64,000 nt of DNA, taken from assembly GCF_022698145.1 (NCBI RefSeq), contig NZ_JALDAX010000018.1, positions 109,201-173,200 of the forward strand, given 5' to 3'. The notes below the pieces were generated by a model that had not been told where the DNA came from, made no database searches, and saw only the letters and a program-made list of their open reading frames with translations. How positions within the stretch are numbered: position 1 is the stretch's first letter; the number at the start of each line of letters is the position of its first letter. Below, in pieces: positions 41,517 through 49,976 of the stretch. The position numbers were made by a program, and so were the translations under genes. Source of the stretch: Streptomyces spinosisporus (GTDB lineage: Bacteria; Actinomycetota; Actinomycetes; Streptomycetales; Streptomycetaceae).

Positions 41517-41988
41517 GCCCGTCATCCCCCTCAACTTCTTCCGGCACCTTGCGAACGTATGAGGTGCGGTAAGTAGCCGGCCGACCCTCGGCGTCGAGCG
41601 GTTGCAGCCTGCGGATGGGCTGCCCACTGTCGGCGTCGAGCAGGACGGAGTGCTCCTCCCCCTCCGTGAAAAGGTGCCCCTCGCCCCACTGCCTCAGTGC
41701 CACGAGGATCGGGAAGAGATCGGCGCCCTTCTCGGTGACGGCGTACTCGTGGTAGGCCGTGCCATCTGACGCGGGGCGGGTCTCGAGCACTCCCTGGGCG
41801 ACCAGGGTGCGCAACCGCTCGGTGAGGATGTTCCGCGCGAGACCCAGGCTGCGCTGCAGCGCTCCGAAGCGACAGATCCCGTCGAACACGTCGCGGATGA
41901 TCAACAGCGACCACCGGTCCCCGATCACGTCCACCGCCCGTGCGACCGGGCACGACGCCTTCGCGAGAGCCACCTTCGACGCTCCCAT
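41500..41988 (-). CDS. HxlR-family regulator
   Basis: A 162-residue HxlR-type winged-helix regulator with the usual early Cys (KASCPVARAVDVIGDRWSLL) and the pattern FGALQRSLGLARNILTERLR. HxlR proteins often respond to aldehydes or other electrophiles through this cysteine. Divergent from the nitrilase operon across two copies of a 19-bp site. ATG at 41988. Confidence 0.88.
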   Translation of the reverse strand: MGASKVALAKASCPVARAVDVIGDRWSLLIIRDVFDGICRFGALQRSLGLARNILTERLRTLVAQGVLETRPASDGTAYHEYAVTEKGADLFPILVALRQWGEGHLFTEGEEHSVLLDADSGQPIRRLQPLDAEGRPATYRTSYVRKVPEEVEGDDGRARRS

Positions 41989-42028
41989 CAGTTCTCCCTG
42001 TCTGCCCGCTGGGCAAGCCTCTCCGAGG

Positions 42029-42088
42029 TGGTTGCAAAACTAGACCACCCATCATACTCTCCACCCGCCTGGTCTTGTTTTGAAACCA
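42029..42088. promoter_or_regulatory. Paired HxlR operators
   Basis: TGGTTGCAAAACTAGACCA (42029-42047) and, inverted, TGGTCTTGTTTTGAAACCA (42070-42088) match at 17 of 19 positions when compared on the same strand. Both lie between the HxlR start (41988) and the nitrilase start (42167). Confidence 0.85.
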
Positions 42089-42091
42089 GAT

Positions 42092-42155
42092 GCCGAACCG
42101 GCCGTCTATCGAGCCGGCCATCTGCCGAGCCGGCCATCCGCCGAACCAGCCATCA
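42092..42155. repeat. Four 16-bp tandem units in the nitrilase leader
   Basis: Units at 42092, 42108, 42124 and 42140 follow GCCGAGCCGGCCATCT with few changes. They fill the space between the right operator and the ribosome binding site of the nitrilase gene, so they would be part of the 5' leader. Confidence 0.75.
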
Positions 42156-42166
42156 AGGAGCAACTG

Positions 42167-43078
42167 ATGTCCACCGAAGTGACCGAGACGAACCGGGCCC
42201 GCGTGAGCGCTGCCCGGGTAGCAGTCGTTCAGTTCGAGCCGCAGGTCGGACTGGAGAACCTCAAGTCCAATGCGGCCGCGGTCGAACAGCGTCTGAACGC
42301 CGCGGGTGAGGCCGGCGCCAATCTGGTCGTCCTGCCCGAACTGGCAACGACGGGCTACGTGTTCGAGACCCGCGAGGAGGCCTTCGCCCACTCCGAGACG
42401 ATCCCGGACGGGCCGTCGCTGCAGTTGTTCGAGCGGCTCGCCGCGCAGCACGGCATGTACGTCGTCGGCTGCATCGTCGAGCGAGACGGCGAACGGCTCT
42501 ACGACACGGCTGTGTTGGTCGGCCCCGACGGCTACATCGGCCGCTACCGCAAGACGCATCTGTGGAACACCGAGAAGCTGTGGTTCACGCCCGGTGACGA
42601 GGGATTCAAGGTCTTCGACACCCGGATCGGCCGCATCGGGCTGCTGGTGTGCTGGGACATCTGGTTCCCGGAGACCGCCCGCATCGTCTCCCAGATGGGC
42701 GCCGACATCATCTGCATCCCGACCGGCTGGGTGTGGACTCCGCCGCCGCTGTACGACGCGAGCGGCGTGTGCATGGCCGCCCACCTCACGATCACGGCGG
42801 CACATGTCAACAACGTCTTCATCGCGACGGCGGACCGCACCGGACAGGAGCGCGGGGCCGGCTTCATGGGCAACTCGCTCATCGCGAGCACCAATGGGTG
42901 GCCGATCGACCGTATAGCCGGTCCGGACGAGGACACGATCATCTACGCCGACGTGGACCTCACCGCGACGAGGACGGCGCCGATCTGGAACCAGCTCAAC
43001 GACCTGCACAGGGACCGGCGCACGGACCTCTACGACCAGATGCTCGGCTACCGCGGCGCGCCGCCGCTGCCACGGTGA
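42167..43078 (+). CDS. Nitrilase/carbon-nitrogen hydrolase
   Basis: A 303-residue C-N hydrolase with the Glu-Lys-Cys triad: Glu in VVLPELATTGYV, Lys in RYRKTHLW and Cys in LLVCWDIWFPETAR. It cleaves a nitrile or amide. AAGGAG (42155-42160) lies 6 bases before the ATG at 42167. First gene of the four-gene operon. Which of the two reactions it performs cannot be decided from sequence. Confidence 0.9.
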   Translation: MSTEVTETNRARVSAARVAVVQFEPQVGLENLKSNAAAVEQRLNAAGEAGANLVVLPELATTGYVFETREEAFAHSETIPDGPSLQLFERLAAQHGMYVVGCIVERDGERLYDTAVLVGPDGYIGRYRKTHLWNTEKLWFTPGDEGFKVFDTRIGRIGLLVCWDIWFPETARIVSQMGADIICIPTGWVWTPPPLYDASGVCMAAHLTITAAHVNNVFIATADRTGQERGAGFMGNSLIASTNGWPIDRIAGPDEDTIIYADVDLTATRTAPIWNQLNDLHRDRRTDLYDQMLGYRGAPPLPR

Positions 43079-43082
43079 CGAC

Positions 43083-44255
43083 GTGAGCGGCGTCGTCGAT
43101 CCGACGAAACCGGCGTACGGGTCCGCGCTGCGGGCCCTCGTGGCGGTCACGTTCGTCGCCCTGGCGAGCGTAACCGTCTGGGCCTTGGCCGGCGGGCACA
43201 CCTGGCAAGGCGACTACGGCGACCTGCCGGGCCTGGCCCGGTGGGTGCTCGCCGCAATCTCCGAACCGCAGTTCTACGCGGTCGGATCGGCCGGAACTCT
43301 TCTCCTCGCCGGTGGCTTGACCGGCCACATCGCACACCGCCGCGGCTGGTACCTCCAGGGCTTCGTCCAGGCATGCGGGACCGGGATCTGGCCCTCGGTC
43401 GCCGGCGCCGCGCTGCTCAGCGTCGTATTCAGCGCCCTGGTGTGGGGTGCGACGCTGGCGGACGGCACGTGGCAGCCGCTGTTCGTGCCGCTCGTGTCCG
43501 TGGCTCCTGCGGTCGTCGCCCTGTACGGGCCCGGCTGGCGGGTGTTTCTCACGGGTGCCGTCTCCGGGGCGCTGCTTGCCCCTCCGGCGGCGATCGCGCT
43601 GGTCACGTGGGTCTGCCAACCGCTCAACCTGCCGTCGGTCGTCGGGGCGACGGGCGGCATGGCACTGGCCGCGGCGCTGGCGTTCACGATCTGCCCCCGG
43701 CTGCCATGGATGCCCGAACCATGGGCATGGCGGTCCGTGGTCCCTGCTCCCCCGGCCTCCGGTCGCCGGCCGGCCCAACAGGGCCCCGTATGGATGCTTC
43801 GGCGTGCGTTGGCCGACCTGTCCGAAGCGCAGTTCTTCGGCAACGAGTGGGCGAGCGCGGCACTCGTCATCGGCGCGCTCCTCGCGTACGCGACGTCGTC
43901 GGAGTCGCTGGCCTACGGGTCGGGCCTGTTCGTGACCATCCTCGTCGGCCAGTTCATGTCGGCCTTGGCCGGCGTGTTCCTCTGGCGGCACCGCTGGCTG
44001 GCAGCCGGCTTCTACCCGACCTTCGTGCCGGCGGTGTCCCTTGTGCCGGCCGCGGTCCTCACCTACCACGGCGCGCTGTTGCCGACCGTGGTCGCAGCCC
44101 TCGCCGGAGCGCTCGTCGCTCCTCCGACCGCCGCGGCGATCTCGGGCCGCCTCCCCGCCGGATTCCACCCCTTCGTGGGCAACGTCGCCGCCATGAGCAT
44201 CTGTACGGCGCTGATCGTGCCCCTGCTCTCCGTCCTTCCGGGAGTCACGTCATGA
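43083..44255 (+). CDS. Multi-pass membrane protein with internal duplication
   Basis: A 390-residue hydrophobic protein with about ten TM helices in two related halves: VLAAISEPQFYAVGSAGTLL against RALADLSEAQFFGNEWASA, and ALLAPPAAIALVTW against ALVAPPTAAAISG. I do not recognise a named family. Position between nitrilase and amidase in a coupled operon (gap of 4 bases before it, ATGA overlap after it) makes a transporter for the substrate likely. Confidence 0.7.
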   Translation: MSGVVDPTKPAYGSALRALVAVTFVALASVTVWALAGGHTWQGDYGDLPGLARWVLAAISEPQFYAVGSAGTLLLAGGLTGHIAHRRGWYLQGFVQACGTGIWPSVAGAALLSVVFSALVWGATLADGTWQPLFVPLVSVAPAVVALYGPGWRVFLTGAVSGALLAPPAAIALVTWVCQPLNLPSVVGATGGMALAAALAFTICPRLPWMPEPWAWRSVVPAPPASGRRPAQQGPVWMLRRALADLSEAQFFGNEWASAALVIGALLAYATSSESLAYGSGLFVTILVGQFMSALAGVFLWRHRWLAAGFYPTFVPAVSLVPAAVLTYHGALLPTVVAALAGALVAPPTAAAISGRLPAGFHPFVGNVAAMSICTALIVPLLSVLPGVTS

Positions 44256-45610
44256 GCAACCTTGTCACCACACCCGTCACGATCTCCGAACTGGGGCGCG
44301 CGCTCCGGCAAGGGACGACGACGTCCGTCCAACTGGTCCGTGCCGCGCTGCAACGGATCGAGGAGCGCAACCCGGTCGTGAACGCCTTCGTCCTGGTCGA
44401 TGCCGTCGGCGCATTGGCCGCCGCCGAGCAGGCGGACGCAGACCTCGCCGCCGGATGCGATCTCGGACCGCTGCATGGCATACCCGTGGCCGTCAAGGAC
44501 CTCATCGACATGGCGGGGCTGCCGACCACGTGCGGATCGGCCTCGTCGTTCGGCACGACCCGGGCCACCGAGGACGCGGAGATCGTCACCCGCCTACGAC
44601 GAGCCGGAGCCGTGATCATCGGCAAGACGACCCTGCACGAGTTCGCCTACGGCGCGACCGGGGACCGTTCGGTCCACGGTCCGTCCAGAAACCCGGTCAA
44701 CCCTGAACGCATGTCCGGCGGCAGCAGTGGCGGCAGTGCCGCCGCGGTGGCGGCTGGGATGGTTCCCCTCGCTCTGGGCACCGATACGGCGGGATCGGTA
44801 CGCGTCCCGGCTGCCCTGTGCGGTGTGGTCGGCTTCAAGCCGGCCTTCGGCGCACTTCCCGTGAGCGGGGTCCATCCGCTGGCGCCGACGCTCGACCATG
44901 TCGGCCTGTTCACAACGACCGGTCACGACGCGCTGCTTGCGTCTCGTGCCCTCACCGTCGGACGTGCGGAGCACAAGCAGGTGCCGTCGGGCAGCCGCGC
45001 GGCACGTGAGGGGTCCGTCGCGTGGGTGACCCCCGAGGAGATTGCGCCCACCGATTCCCGGGTCGCCGAGGTCGTACACAACTCCTTGACCCGCAACGGA
45101 GTTGGCCCATACACACTCTCGGGAGCCCTCGGCGACACCGAGGACCTGTTCCGGACGTTCTCGACATTGCAGGGACGGGAGGCATTCGCCGTCCACGAGG
45201 CACATCTCAGCGGCGAGGAGTCACTGATCGACCCCGACGTCCGCGCGCGGCTTCGCACCGGCCAGTCGATCAGCGACGAGCAGTACGCGGCGGCCGATCG
45301 CGCGCGACGCGAATTCCGGGACCTGGTACTGCGCTTGCTCGAGGACCATCCGGTCCTCGCCATGCCAACCGTTCCTGTGACCGCTCCGCACATCGATCAG
45401 CGAACTGTGCGGGTCGGCGGCACAACCCTCGACACCCGCGCGGCCCTGCTGTCGCTGACAAGCCCCTGGAACATGGCCGGAGTTCCCGCACTGAGCGTGC
45501 CTGTTGGGCACGTCGACGGGCTGCCGGTCGGGGTTCAACTGATCACCAACACGGGCGATGAGGAGTCGCTCTTCGCCATCGCCGCCGGGATCGAGAGCCG
45601 AGGTATGTGA
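44252..45610 (+). CDS. Amidase (amidase-signature family)
   Basis: A 452-residue amidase with the Ser-cisSer-Lys triad: Lys in VAVKDLIDMAG, the Gly/Ser-rich GGSSGGSAAAVAAG and Ser in DTAGSVRVPAALCG. It hydrolyses an amide to acid and ammonia. ATGA overlap with the preceding membrane-protein gene. Probably processes the product of the nitrilase-family enzyme or the same imported substrate. Confidence 0.9.
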   Translation: MSNLVTTPVTISELGRALRQGTTTSVQLVRAALQRIEERNPVVNAFVLVDAVGALAAAEQADADLAAGCDLGPLHGIPVAVKDLIDMAGLPTTCGSASSFGTTRATEDAEIVTRLRRAGAVIIGKTTLHEFAYGATGDRSVHGPSRNPVNPERMSGGSSGGSAAAVAAGMVPLALGTDTAGSVRVPAALCGVVGFKPAFGALPVSGVHPLAPTLDHVGLFTTTGHDALLASRALTVGRAEHKQVPSGSRAAREGSVAWVTPEEIAPTDSRVAEVVHNSLTRNGVGPYTLSGALGDTEDLFRTFSTLQGREAFAVHEAHLSGEESLIDPDVRARLRTGQSISDEQYAAADRARREFRDLVLRLLEDHPVLAMPTVPVTAPHIDQRTVRVGGTTLDTRAALLSLTSPWNMAGVPALSVPVGHVDGLPVGVQLITNTGDEESLFAIAAGIESRGM

Positions 45611-45613
45611 ACC

Positions 45614-46009
45614 ATGCCATCCATCCAGATCGACCTGCCGCTCGACGCGTCAGTGGCCGCCAGGCAAGAACTCGCGAGACGCGTGGGACAGATCTACGCC
45701 GACCGTATGAAGGTCAACGCCGACCTGCTCACCGTTTCCATCCACGCTCTCGGAGACGGCGGCGTCTGGCGTTGCCACGAGGATGAGGAGCCCACGCCGT
45801 CCGCCCTCATCATGTGCGACATCCGTAGCGGACGTACTCGCGAGACCCGGGCCGCGCTGGCACAGTCGCTGATCGATGCCTGCGTCGACCAATTCCAGCT
45901 CGACAGTCTGTGGATCAAGGTCGAGTTCACGCAACACACCCGTGACGAGATGTACCACCCGCATCTCGGAGGCTTCAACAAGGACTGGGCGGGTGACGAG
46001 CGTTCCTGA
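45614..46009 (+). CDS. Tautomerase-like protein (4-oxalocrotonate tautomerase superfamily)
   Basis: A 131-residue tautomerase-superfamily protein. After Met removal it would start with Pro1 (MPSIQIDLPLDA), the catalytic base of the superfamily. The length is about twice the 62-residue 4-OT subunit, as in the malonate semialdehyde decarboxylase and cis-CaaD groups. It follows the amidase by 3 bases and may rearrange an unsaturated acid released by it. Confidence 0.8.
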   Translation: MPSIQIDLPLDASVAARQELARRVGQIYADRMKVNADLLTVSIHALGDGGVWRCHEDEEPTPSALIMCDIRSGRTRETRAALAQSLIDACVDQFQLDSLWIKVEFTQHTRDEMYHPHLGGFNKDWAGDERS

Positions 46010-46054
46010 TTCGAGCGCGGGCGGCACTGCCGTCGCCTGATCCGGGCCAGGTCG

Positions 46055-46105
46055 GGGCGTGGGCAAGGAAGTGACTTAGAAACACGCCACACCTTGCCCA
46101 CGCCC
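46055..46105. terminator. Long bidirectional terminator hairpin
   Basis: GGGCGTGGGCAAGG (46055-46068) pairs perfectly with CCTTGCCCACGCCC (46092-46105), a 14-bp stem with a 23-base loop, between the convergent tautomerase gene and epimerase-like pseudogene. Confidence 0.88.
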
Positions 46106-46134
46106 GCCGGTGTACGAGTCAGCCGGCGCGATGG

Positions 46135-47068
46135 TCACGCGCGGCCGGCGGCCACCGAGTTCCTGACGGCCTCCAGACCGGCGGCGTGCGAGACGATGGG
46201 CTCGTAGCCGAGTTCGGACACGGCCTTGTCCGTCCGCAGGGTGCATTCCTGCCCGAGGAACCACCGGGCGGGCACGGGTACTTCGCGGGCGGCGATCTCG
46301 AAGTCCAGGTCGGGGATCGAGACTTGGACGCCAAGAATCTCGAACTGGGTCTCCAGGAACTCGCGAAGGGTGACACGCTGCCGGTCGGTGACGAAGTAGG
46401 CCTGCCCGGGTCGGCCGCGCCGCCATCCGAGCATGAGTCCCTCCACGGCGTTCTCGACGAACGTGACGTCAGTTGTGTGCCGGCCTCCGCCGATCCAGGC
46501 GAACTGCCCGGCCTTCGCAGCGGCCGCCAAGCCTTCGACGAGGATGCTGTCGGGACCCCAGACGAACCTCGGGCGAATCGACACCGTGGCGAAGTCCGCG
46601 GTGTTCGCGTCGAGCACGATCTTCTCGGCCACGGCCTTCATCGCACAGTAAGCGGCCTCCGAGTCGGGCCGCAGCGGCGCGCTCTCATCGACGTCCACGA
46701 GCGGGTCACCGGCAAGGAGTGCGGCCTCGCTTCCGCAATGGACGAACCGGGGAACGTGCGCCTGGCGGGCCGCGTCGACAGCTGCCCGGGTACCGCGGAC
46801 CGTCACCAACTCGTGGCGCTCACGATCAGCGGTGATGTCCGTCTCCGCAGCGAGGTGGAACACCACATCACGGCCCGTCACCCCGTCGCGCCACGTGCGC
46901 CTGCGCCGTCGGCGAGGCGACAGTGGACGTGGCGCTGGTGCCCGCTTCGGTGCCCGACGGCGTCAGTACGTGGCTCGACCGGTCCCTCACCAAGGCCGGA
47001 GTCGGCCCGGAACCTGCGGTGAGGACCTCGGTGACTGTCGCAGCCCCGCAACTCGACTCAGCTCTCAA
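46135..47068 (-). pseudogene. Frameshifted NAD-dependent epimerase/3-beta-HSD-like gene
   Basis: The intact part (46135-46881) encodes an epimerase from GRDVVFHLAAETD onward, including PRFVHCGSEAALL and an AYCAMKAVAEK catalytic Tyr-Lys, but lacks the first 60-65 residues with the GxxGxxG nucleotide loop. The other minus frame immediately upstream reads GTEAGTSATSTVASP and ends at a stop just past DG; removing one G in the GGG at 46874-46876 joins the two frames. The most N-terminal part is also poorly conserved. I infer an inactivated gene, or possibly a sequence error at one base. A TTG start at 47068 would overlap the stop of the gene upstream by 4 bases. Confidence 0.55.
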
Positions 47069-47775
47069 TCTGCAGGGTCCGGAGGCCAGGCGCCCAGTGT
47101 CGGCAAGTGGGGGTCAGTCGTGATCAGACCGGCGTCGACATCACGTCCGGCCATCCAGGCCGCGAGGTCACGCAGGGGCCCGCTCACTTCAACTGTTCTG
47201 CCAATTCCCAGAGTTCGAGCGAATTCCTCGTCCGTGACGCGCAAGACGAGTTGCACCCCGGTGGGCGTCCGCGAGGACAGGAAATCCAGGGCATGCAGGG
47301 CGAAGTCCACTGACCAGTCGCGCGGGCGACAGCCGGCCTTGAGGTCTACGGCATGAATCTCGGCTTCACGCCACCTCGCCAGCGCGGTGTCCAGGACCGT
47401 GGCGCGACGGAACCGGACAGGGCGTCGCCAATCGGCCTCCGTCATACGACTCCACGCGTCTTCGAGACCCCGCTGGGCCAGGTCCAGTTCCTCGCACAAC
47501 TCCGTCACGGACCGAGCGGCACCGGAGTCGATCGACGAGTCACGCCCTGTCTGGCCGCCGTCGTACATGTCGACCAGCTCGCCCCGCATGGCCGCACGTG
47601 CCTGCCGCTCGAAGGCTCGGGCGTTGTCGGAGAGATGCTTCACGACGTGGCCGCGGCTCCAGCCCGGCAAGGCAGAGGCGGCGTCTTTCTGTCGATCATC
47701 CAGTTGTTCGACCAACTCAAGCAACCGGGCATGCGCCAGCGAGACTCGAAGCACCACTTCGTCAGGAGTCTTCAT
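47065..47775 (-). CDS. Maleylpyruvate isomerase-like DinB/SCP2 protein
   Basis: A 236-residue DinB-fold protein of the mycothiol-dependent maleylpyruvate isomerase group: GWSRGHVVKHLSDNARAFER and the REAEIHAVDLKAG metal/ligand motif, then a short SCP2-like C-terminus (EVSGPLRDLAAWMAGRDV). ATG at 47775 is preferred; a GTG at 47799 would directly follow the upstream stop. Specific substrate unknown. Confidence 0.8.
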   Translation of the reverse strand: MKTPDEVVLRVSLAHARLLELVEQLDDRQKDAASALPGWSRGHVVKHLSDNARAFERQARAAMRGELVDMYDGGQTGRDSSIDSGAARSVTELCEELDLAQRGLEDAWSRMTEADWRRPVRFRRATVLDTALARWREAEIHAVDLKAGCRPRDWSVDFALHALDFLSSRTPTGVQLVLRVTDEEFARTLGIGRTVEVSGPLRDLAAWMAGRDVDAGLITTDPHLPTLGAWPPDPAD

Positions 47776-47799
47776 CACATCGCCCACTGTCGCACGCAC

Positions 47800-49269
47800 T
47801 CATTTCGCTGGTTCCATGCCCAGTACAACCAGAGCGAGATTTTCCTCGTCCGTCGCATCCCCTTCGATTTCCTTCGGGGCCAGAAAAACCCGGCCATGTT
47901 CCACGACGATGTCAGCCATCGAGGGATCCTGCACCTCGGGACCCGTCTGCATATCGAGCCCGAAAAGCAGGTACGGAGTCTGCTCTGCCGTGGTGGGGTC
48001 GATGCTGATGACGGCGGAGAGTCCGACATCGATGCTGTTCTCGCGATACGCCAGGAGTTTGTCTCCGCTCATCCGCAAGGGGTAGATCGGCGATGCGGCC
48101 CTCCCCTCGAACTTGCGCCCAGTTTTTCCCGTCGCCAAGTCGAAGGAGATGATCCAATTGGAAGCCTGGTCCACTTCGATGGTGTCTTTGCTTGCTACGA
48201 AGAGCTGTTCGCGTCCGACGACAAGTGCGTCGCAGCGCTCTATTACGCCGTACTCTTGGCGCGAGCACATGGGGTCGTAGTAATCCTGCATCGAGATCGT
48301 GGCTCGATGCCTACCCTGATCATCCAGTGTGATCAGGTCGGTGACCTTGTCATCACCCGCGGCGACGGCGAGCACCGGCGGCTCAGAGGAAGGAAGGTAC
48401 ACGCTCTTGACACCGCGACTGACTCGGTAATTCCATTTCGGCTTACCTGTCTGCGGATCGATTTTCTGTACCCTATAGGTCGCGTCACCGTTTTCTTCGC
48501 AGTTGACCAGTGCCAGCAGAGCGCGGCCGCCGGCGAAGCCTATGTCGCGGCAGGCAGAGGCACCTGCGCTCGCCCAAAGGCGCTGTCCGTGGTCCATGGC
48601 GAATGCGGCCGAGCCATCGCCCCACGCCACGGCCACTGTGCCGCGGGTCATGGTCACGTTCGTGTTGAACACGCTGGCTGATTGGGCTCGGGGCAGTTTC
48701 ACCTGCCAAAGCCTCTTCCCCGTGTCGACATCGAAAAAGATCACCTGGTCGCAGCCGTCCAGCGCAGGAGCCCCATCCTCCATGTGCGCCGGCTCCGACT
48801 GGGCGACGACAGCCGTTTCACCGGCATTGGTGACGTGCTGTGTCGTCGCGCAGAGATGTCCCTTGAGTCTGAACGTCCACGCCTTGTCGCCCGTCCGAGC
48901 GTCGACACCGGCGACGGTACCGGTGCCGATCCCTCTGGCGACTATCTTTGCCGTGGCCCAGGTTCCGGGCGCCTTGTGAGTCTCGTACTTCTTGTATCCG
49001 TCTTCATACCACCGCCCGCCCGTCTGCCCCTCCGGGCTTCGCGGGGTTTTCTCAACGGTCTCCCGTATAGCGTCAGGCGAAAGCGCCGCGCTACGTACAT
49101 TCGCTGGGGAATCGGAATTCCCTTTCGGCCACATTATCCATCCCCCAATACCGAGGAGGACGACCAGGAAGCCGGTGAATGCACACCAGAGCCTGATGCG
49201 GCGTAGCTTCCGCTGTTGGGCAGTGCGCGTCGATTGGGTGAAGGGTGAGGGCGGCGGCCCGAAAGACAT
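47800..49269 (-). CDS. Membrane-anchored PQQ-like beta-propeller protein
   Basis: A 489-residue protein: short cytoplasmic start, one TM helix (LWCAFTGFLVVLLGIGGWIM at about 25-45), then an external domain made of PQQ/WD-type blades, for example VAGVDARTGDKAWTFRLKG and FFDVDTGKRLWQVKL. No PQQ-cofactor contacts stand out, so it is likely a structural propeller. ATG at 49269. Such proteins occur near Ser/Thr kinases in Streptomyces, but none is in view here. Confidence 0.78.
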   Translation of the reverse strand: MSFGPPPSPFTQSTRTAQQRKLRRIRLWCAFTGFLVVLLGIGGWIMWPKGNSDSPANVRSAALSPDAIRETVEKTPRSPEGQTGGRWYEDGYKKYETHKAPGTWATAKIVARGIGTGTVAGVDARTGDKAWTFRLKGHLCATTQHVTNAGETAVVAQSEPAHMEDGAPALDGCDQVIFFDVDTGKRLWQVKLPRAQSASVFNTNVTMTRGTVAVAWGDGSAAFAMDHGQRLWASAGASACRDIGFAGGRALLALVNCEENGDATYRVQKIDPQTGKPKWNYRVSRGVKSVYLPSSEPPVLAVAAGDDKVTDLITLDDQGRHRATISMQDYYDPMCSRQEYGVIERCDALVVGREQLFVASKDTIEVDQASNWIISFDLATGKTGRKFEGRAASPIYPLRMSGDKLLAYRENSIDVGLSAVISIDPTTAEQTPYLLFGLDMQTGPEVQDPSMADIVVEHGRVFLAPKEIEGDATDEENLALVVLGMEPAK

Positions 49270-49292
49270 AGTGCGTGGATCCCGATCTCCGA

Positions 49293-49337
49293 GTGACAGG
49301 TCACCCACATCAGATCATAGGTCGGCCCACCCCGACC
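49293..49337. promoter_or_regulatory. Dyads upstream of the propeller gene
   Basis: GTGAC-AG-GTCAC (49293-49304) and GGTCGG-CCCACC-CCGACC (49320-49337) lie in the 191-base divergent gap before the GNAT gene, close to the propeller start. Their roles are unknown. Confidence 0.4.
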
Positions 49338-49460
49338 CACGAATTGTCGTAGATACGTCATTCCGGGTTGGCGTATTTGCGCCACGTACGGTCCGCAATC
49401 GGCGGACCTGTGGTCAAATGGGCGACTACTGGAGAGCCCGGATCGCACGAGAGGTAGGAC

Positions 49461-49931
49461 ATGACTTCTGAACGTCTGACACGCGGTGTTGTGACTCGTA
49501 GCGCTCGCCCAGAGGACTACGACGTGATCGTGCGCGTGATAGATGATTGGTGGGGGCGACCCGTGACCGGGCTACTCAACCGGCTTTATCTGAACCATTT
49601 CCACGACACCAGCCTGATCGCCGAGAGCAGGGACGGCGAGCTCGCTGGATTCGTCATTGGTTTCATGTCTCCGTCCCGACCGGACGAGGCCTACATCCAC
49701 TTCACCGGGGTGGCACCGCACATGCGGCGCTCCGGGTTGGCTCGGTCCTTGTACGAGCAGTTCTTTGCCATGGCGCGCGAAGAAGGGCGCACGACTGTCA
49801 AGGCCGTGACCTCGCCGCACAACAACCGGTCCATCCGTTTTCACAAGGCCATGGGTTTCGACTGCTCTGAACCGATGATCGGCTACGACGGCCCTGAACA
49901 GGATCGCGTGGTGTTCGCTCGGGCCCTGTGA
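49461..49931 (+). CDS. GNAT-family N-acetyltransferase
   Basis: A 156-residue GNAT. Motif A with the acetyl-CoA loop reads APHMRRSGLARSLYEQFF; the later KAVTSPHNNRSIRFHKAMGF is motif B. Substrate unknown. ATG at 49461 with GAGGTAGG upstream. Confidence 0.88.
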   Translation: MTSERLTRGVVTRSARPEDYDVIVRVIDDWWGRPVTGLLNRLYLNHFHDTSLIAESRDGELAGFVIGFMSPSRPDEAYIHFTGVAPHMRRSGLARSLYEQFFAMAREEGRTTVKAVTSPHNNRSIRFHKAMGFDCSEPMIGYDGPEQDRVVFARAL

Positions 49932-49945
49932 CCCGCGCCCTGGTG

Positions 49946-49970
49946 TATCAACAGGTCGCGTTGATATACT
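49946..49970 (+). promoter_or_regulatory. GntR promoter with palindromic operator
   Basis: TATCAAC-AGGTCGC-GTTGATA (49946-49966) is a perfect 7-7-7 dyad whose right arm runs into a -10-like TATACT (49965-49970). Transcription would then start at about 49977, the G of the GTG, giving a leaderless mRNA. No clear -35 is seen. Confidence 0.68.
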
Positions 49971-49976
49971 TCCCCG

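Noticed and set aside
42092..42155. CRISPR-like array
   Set aside because: The 16-bp units are contiguous with no spacers; it is a simple tandem repeat.
49293..49304. BldD box at GTGACAGGTCAC
   Set aside because: The half-site orientation is the reverse of the published BldD consensus as I know it, so I list only a dyad.
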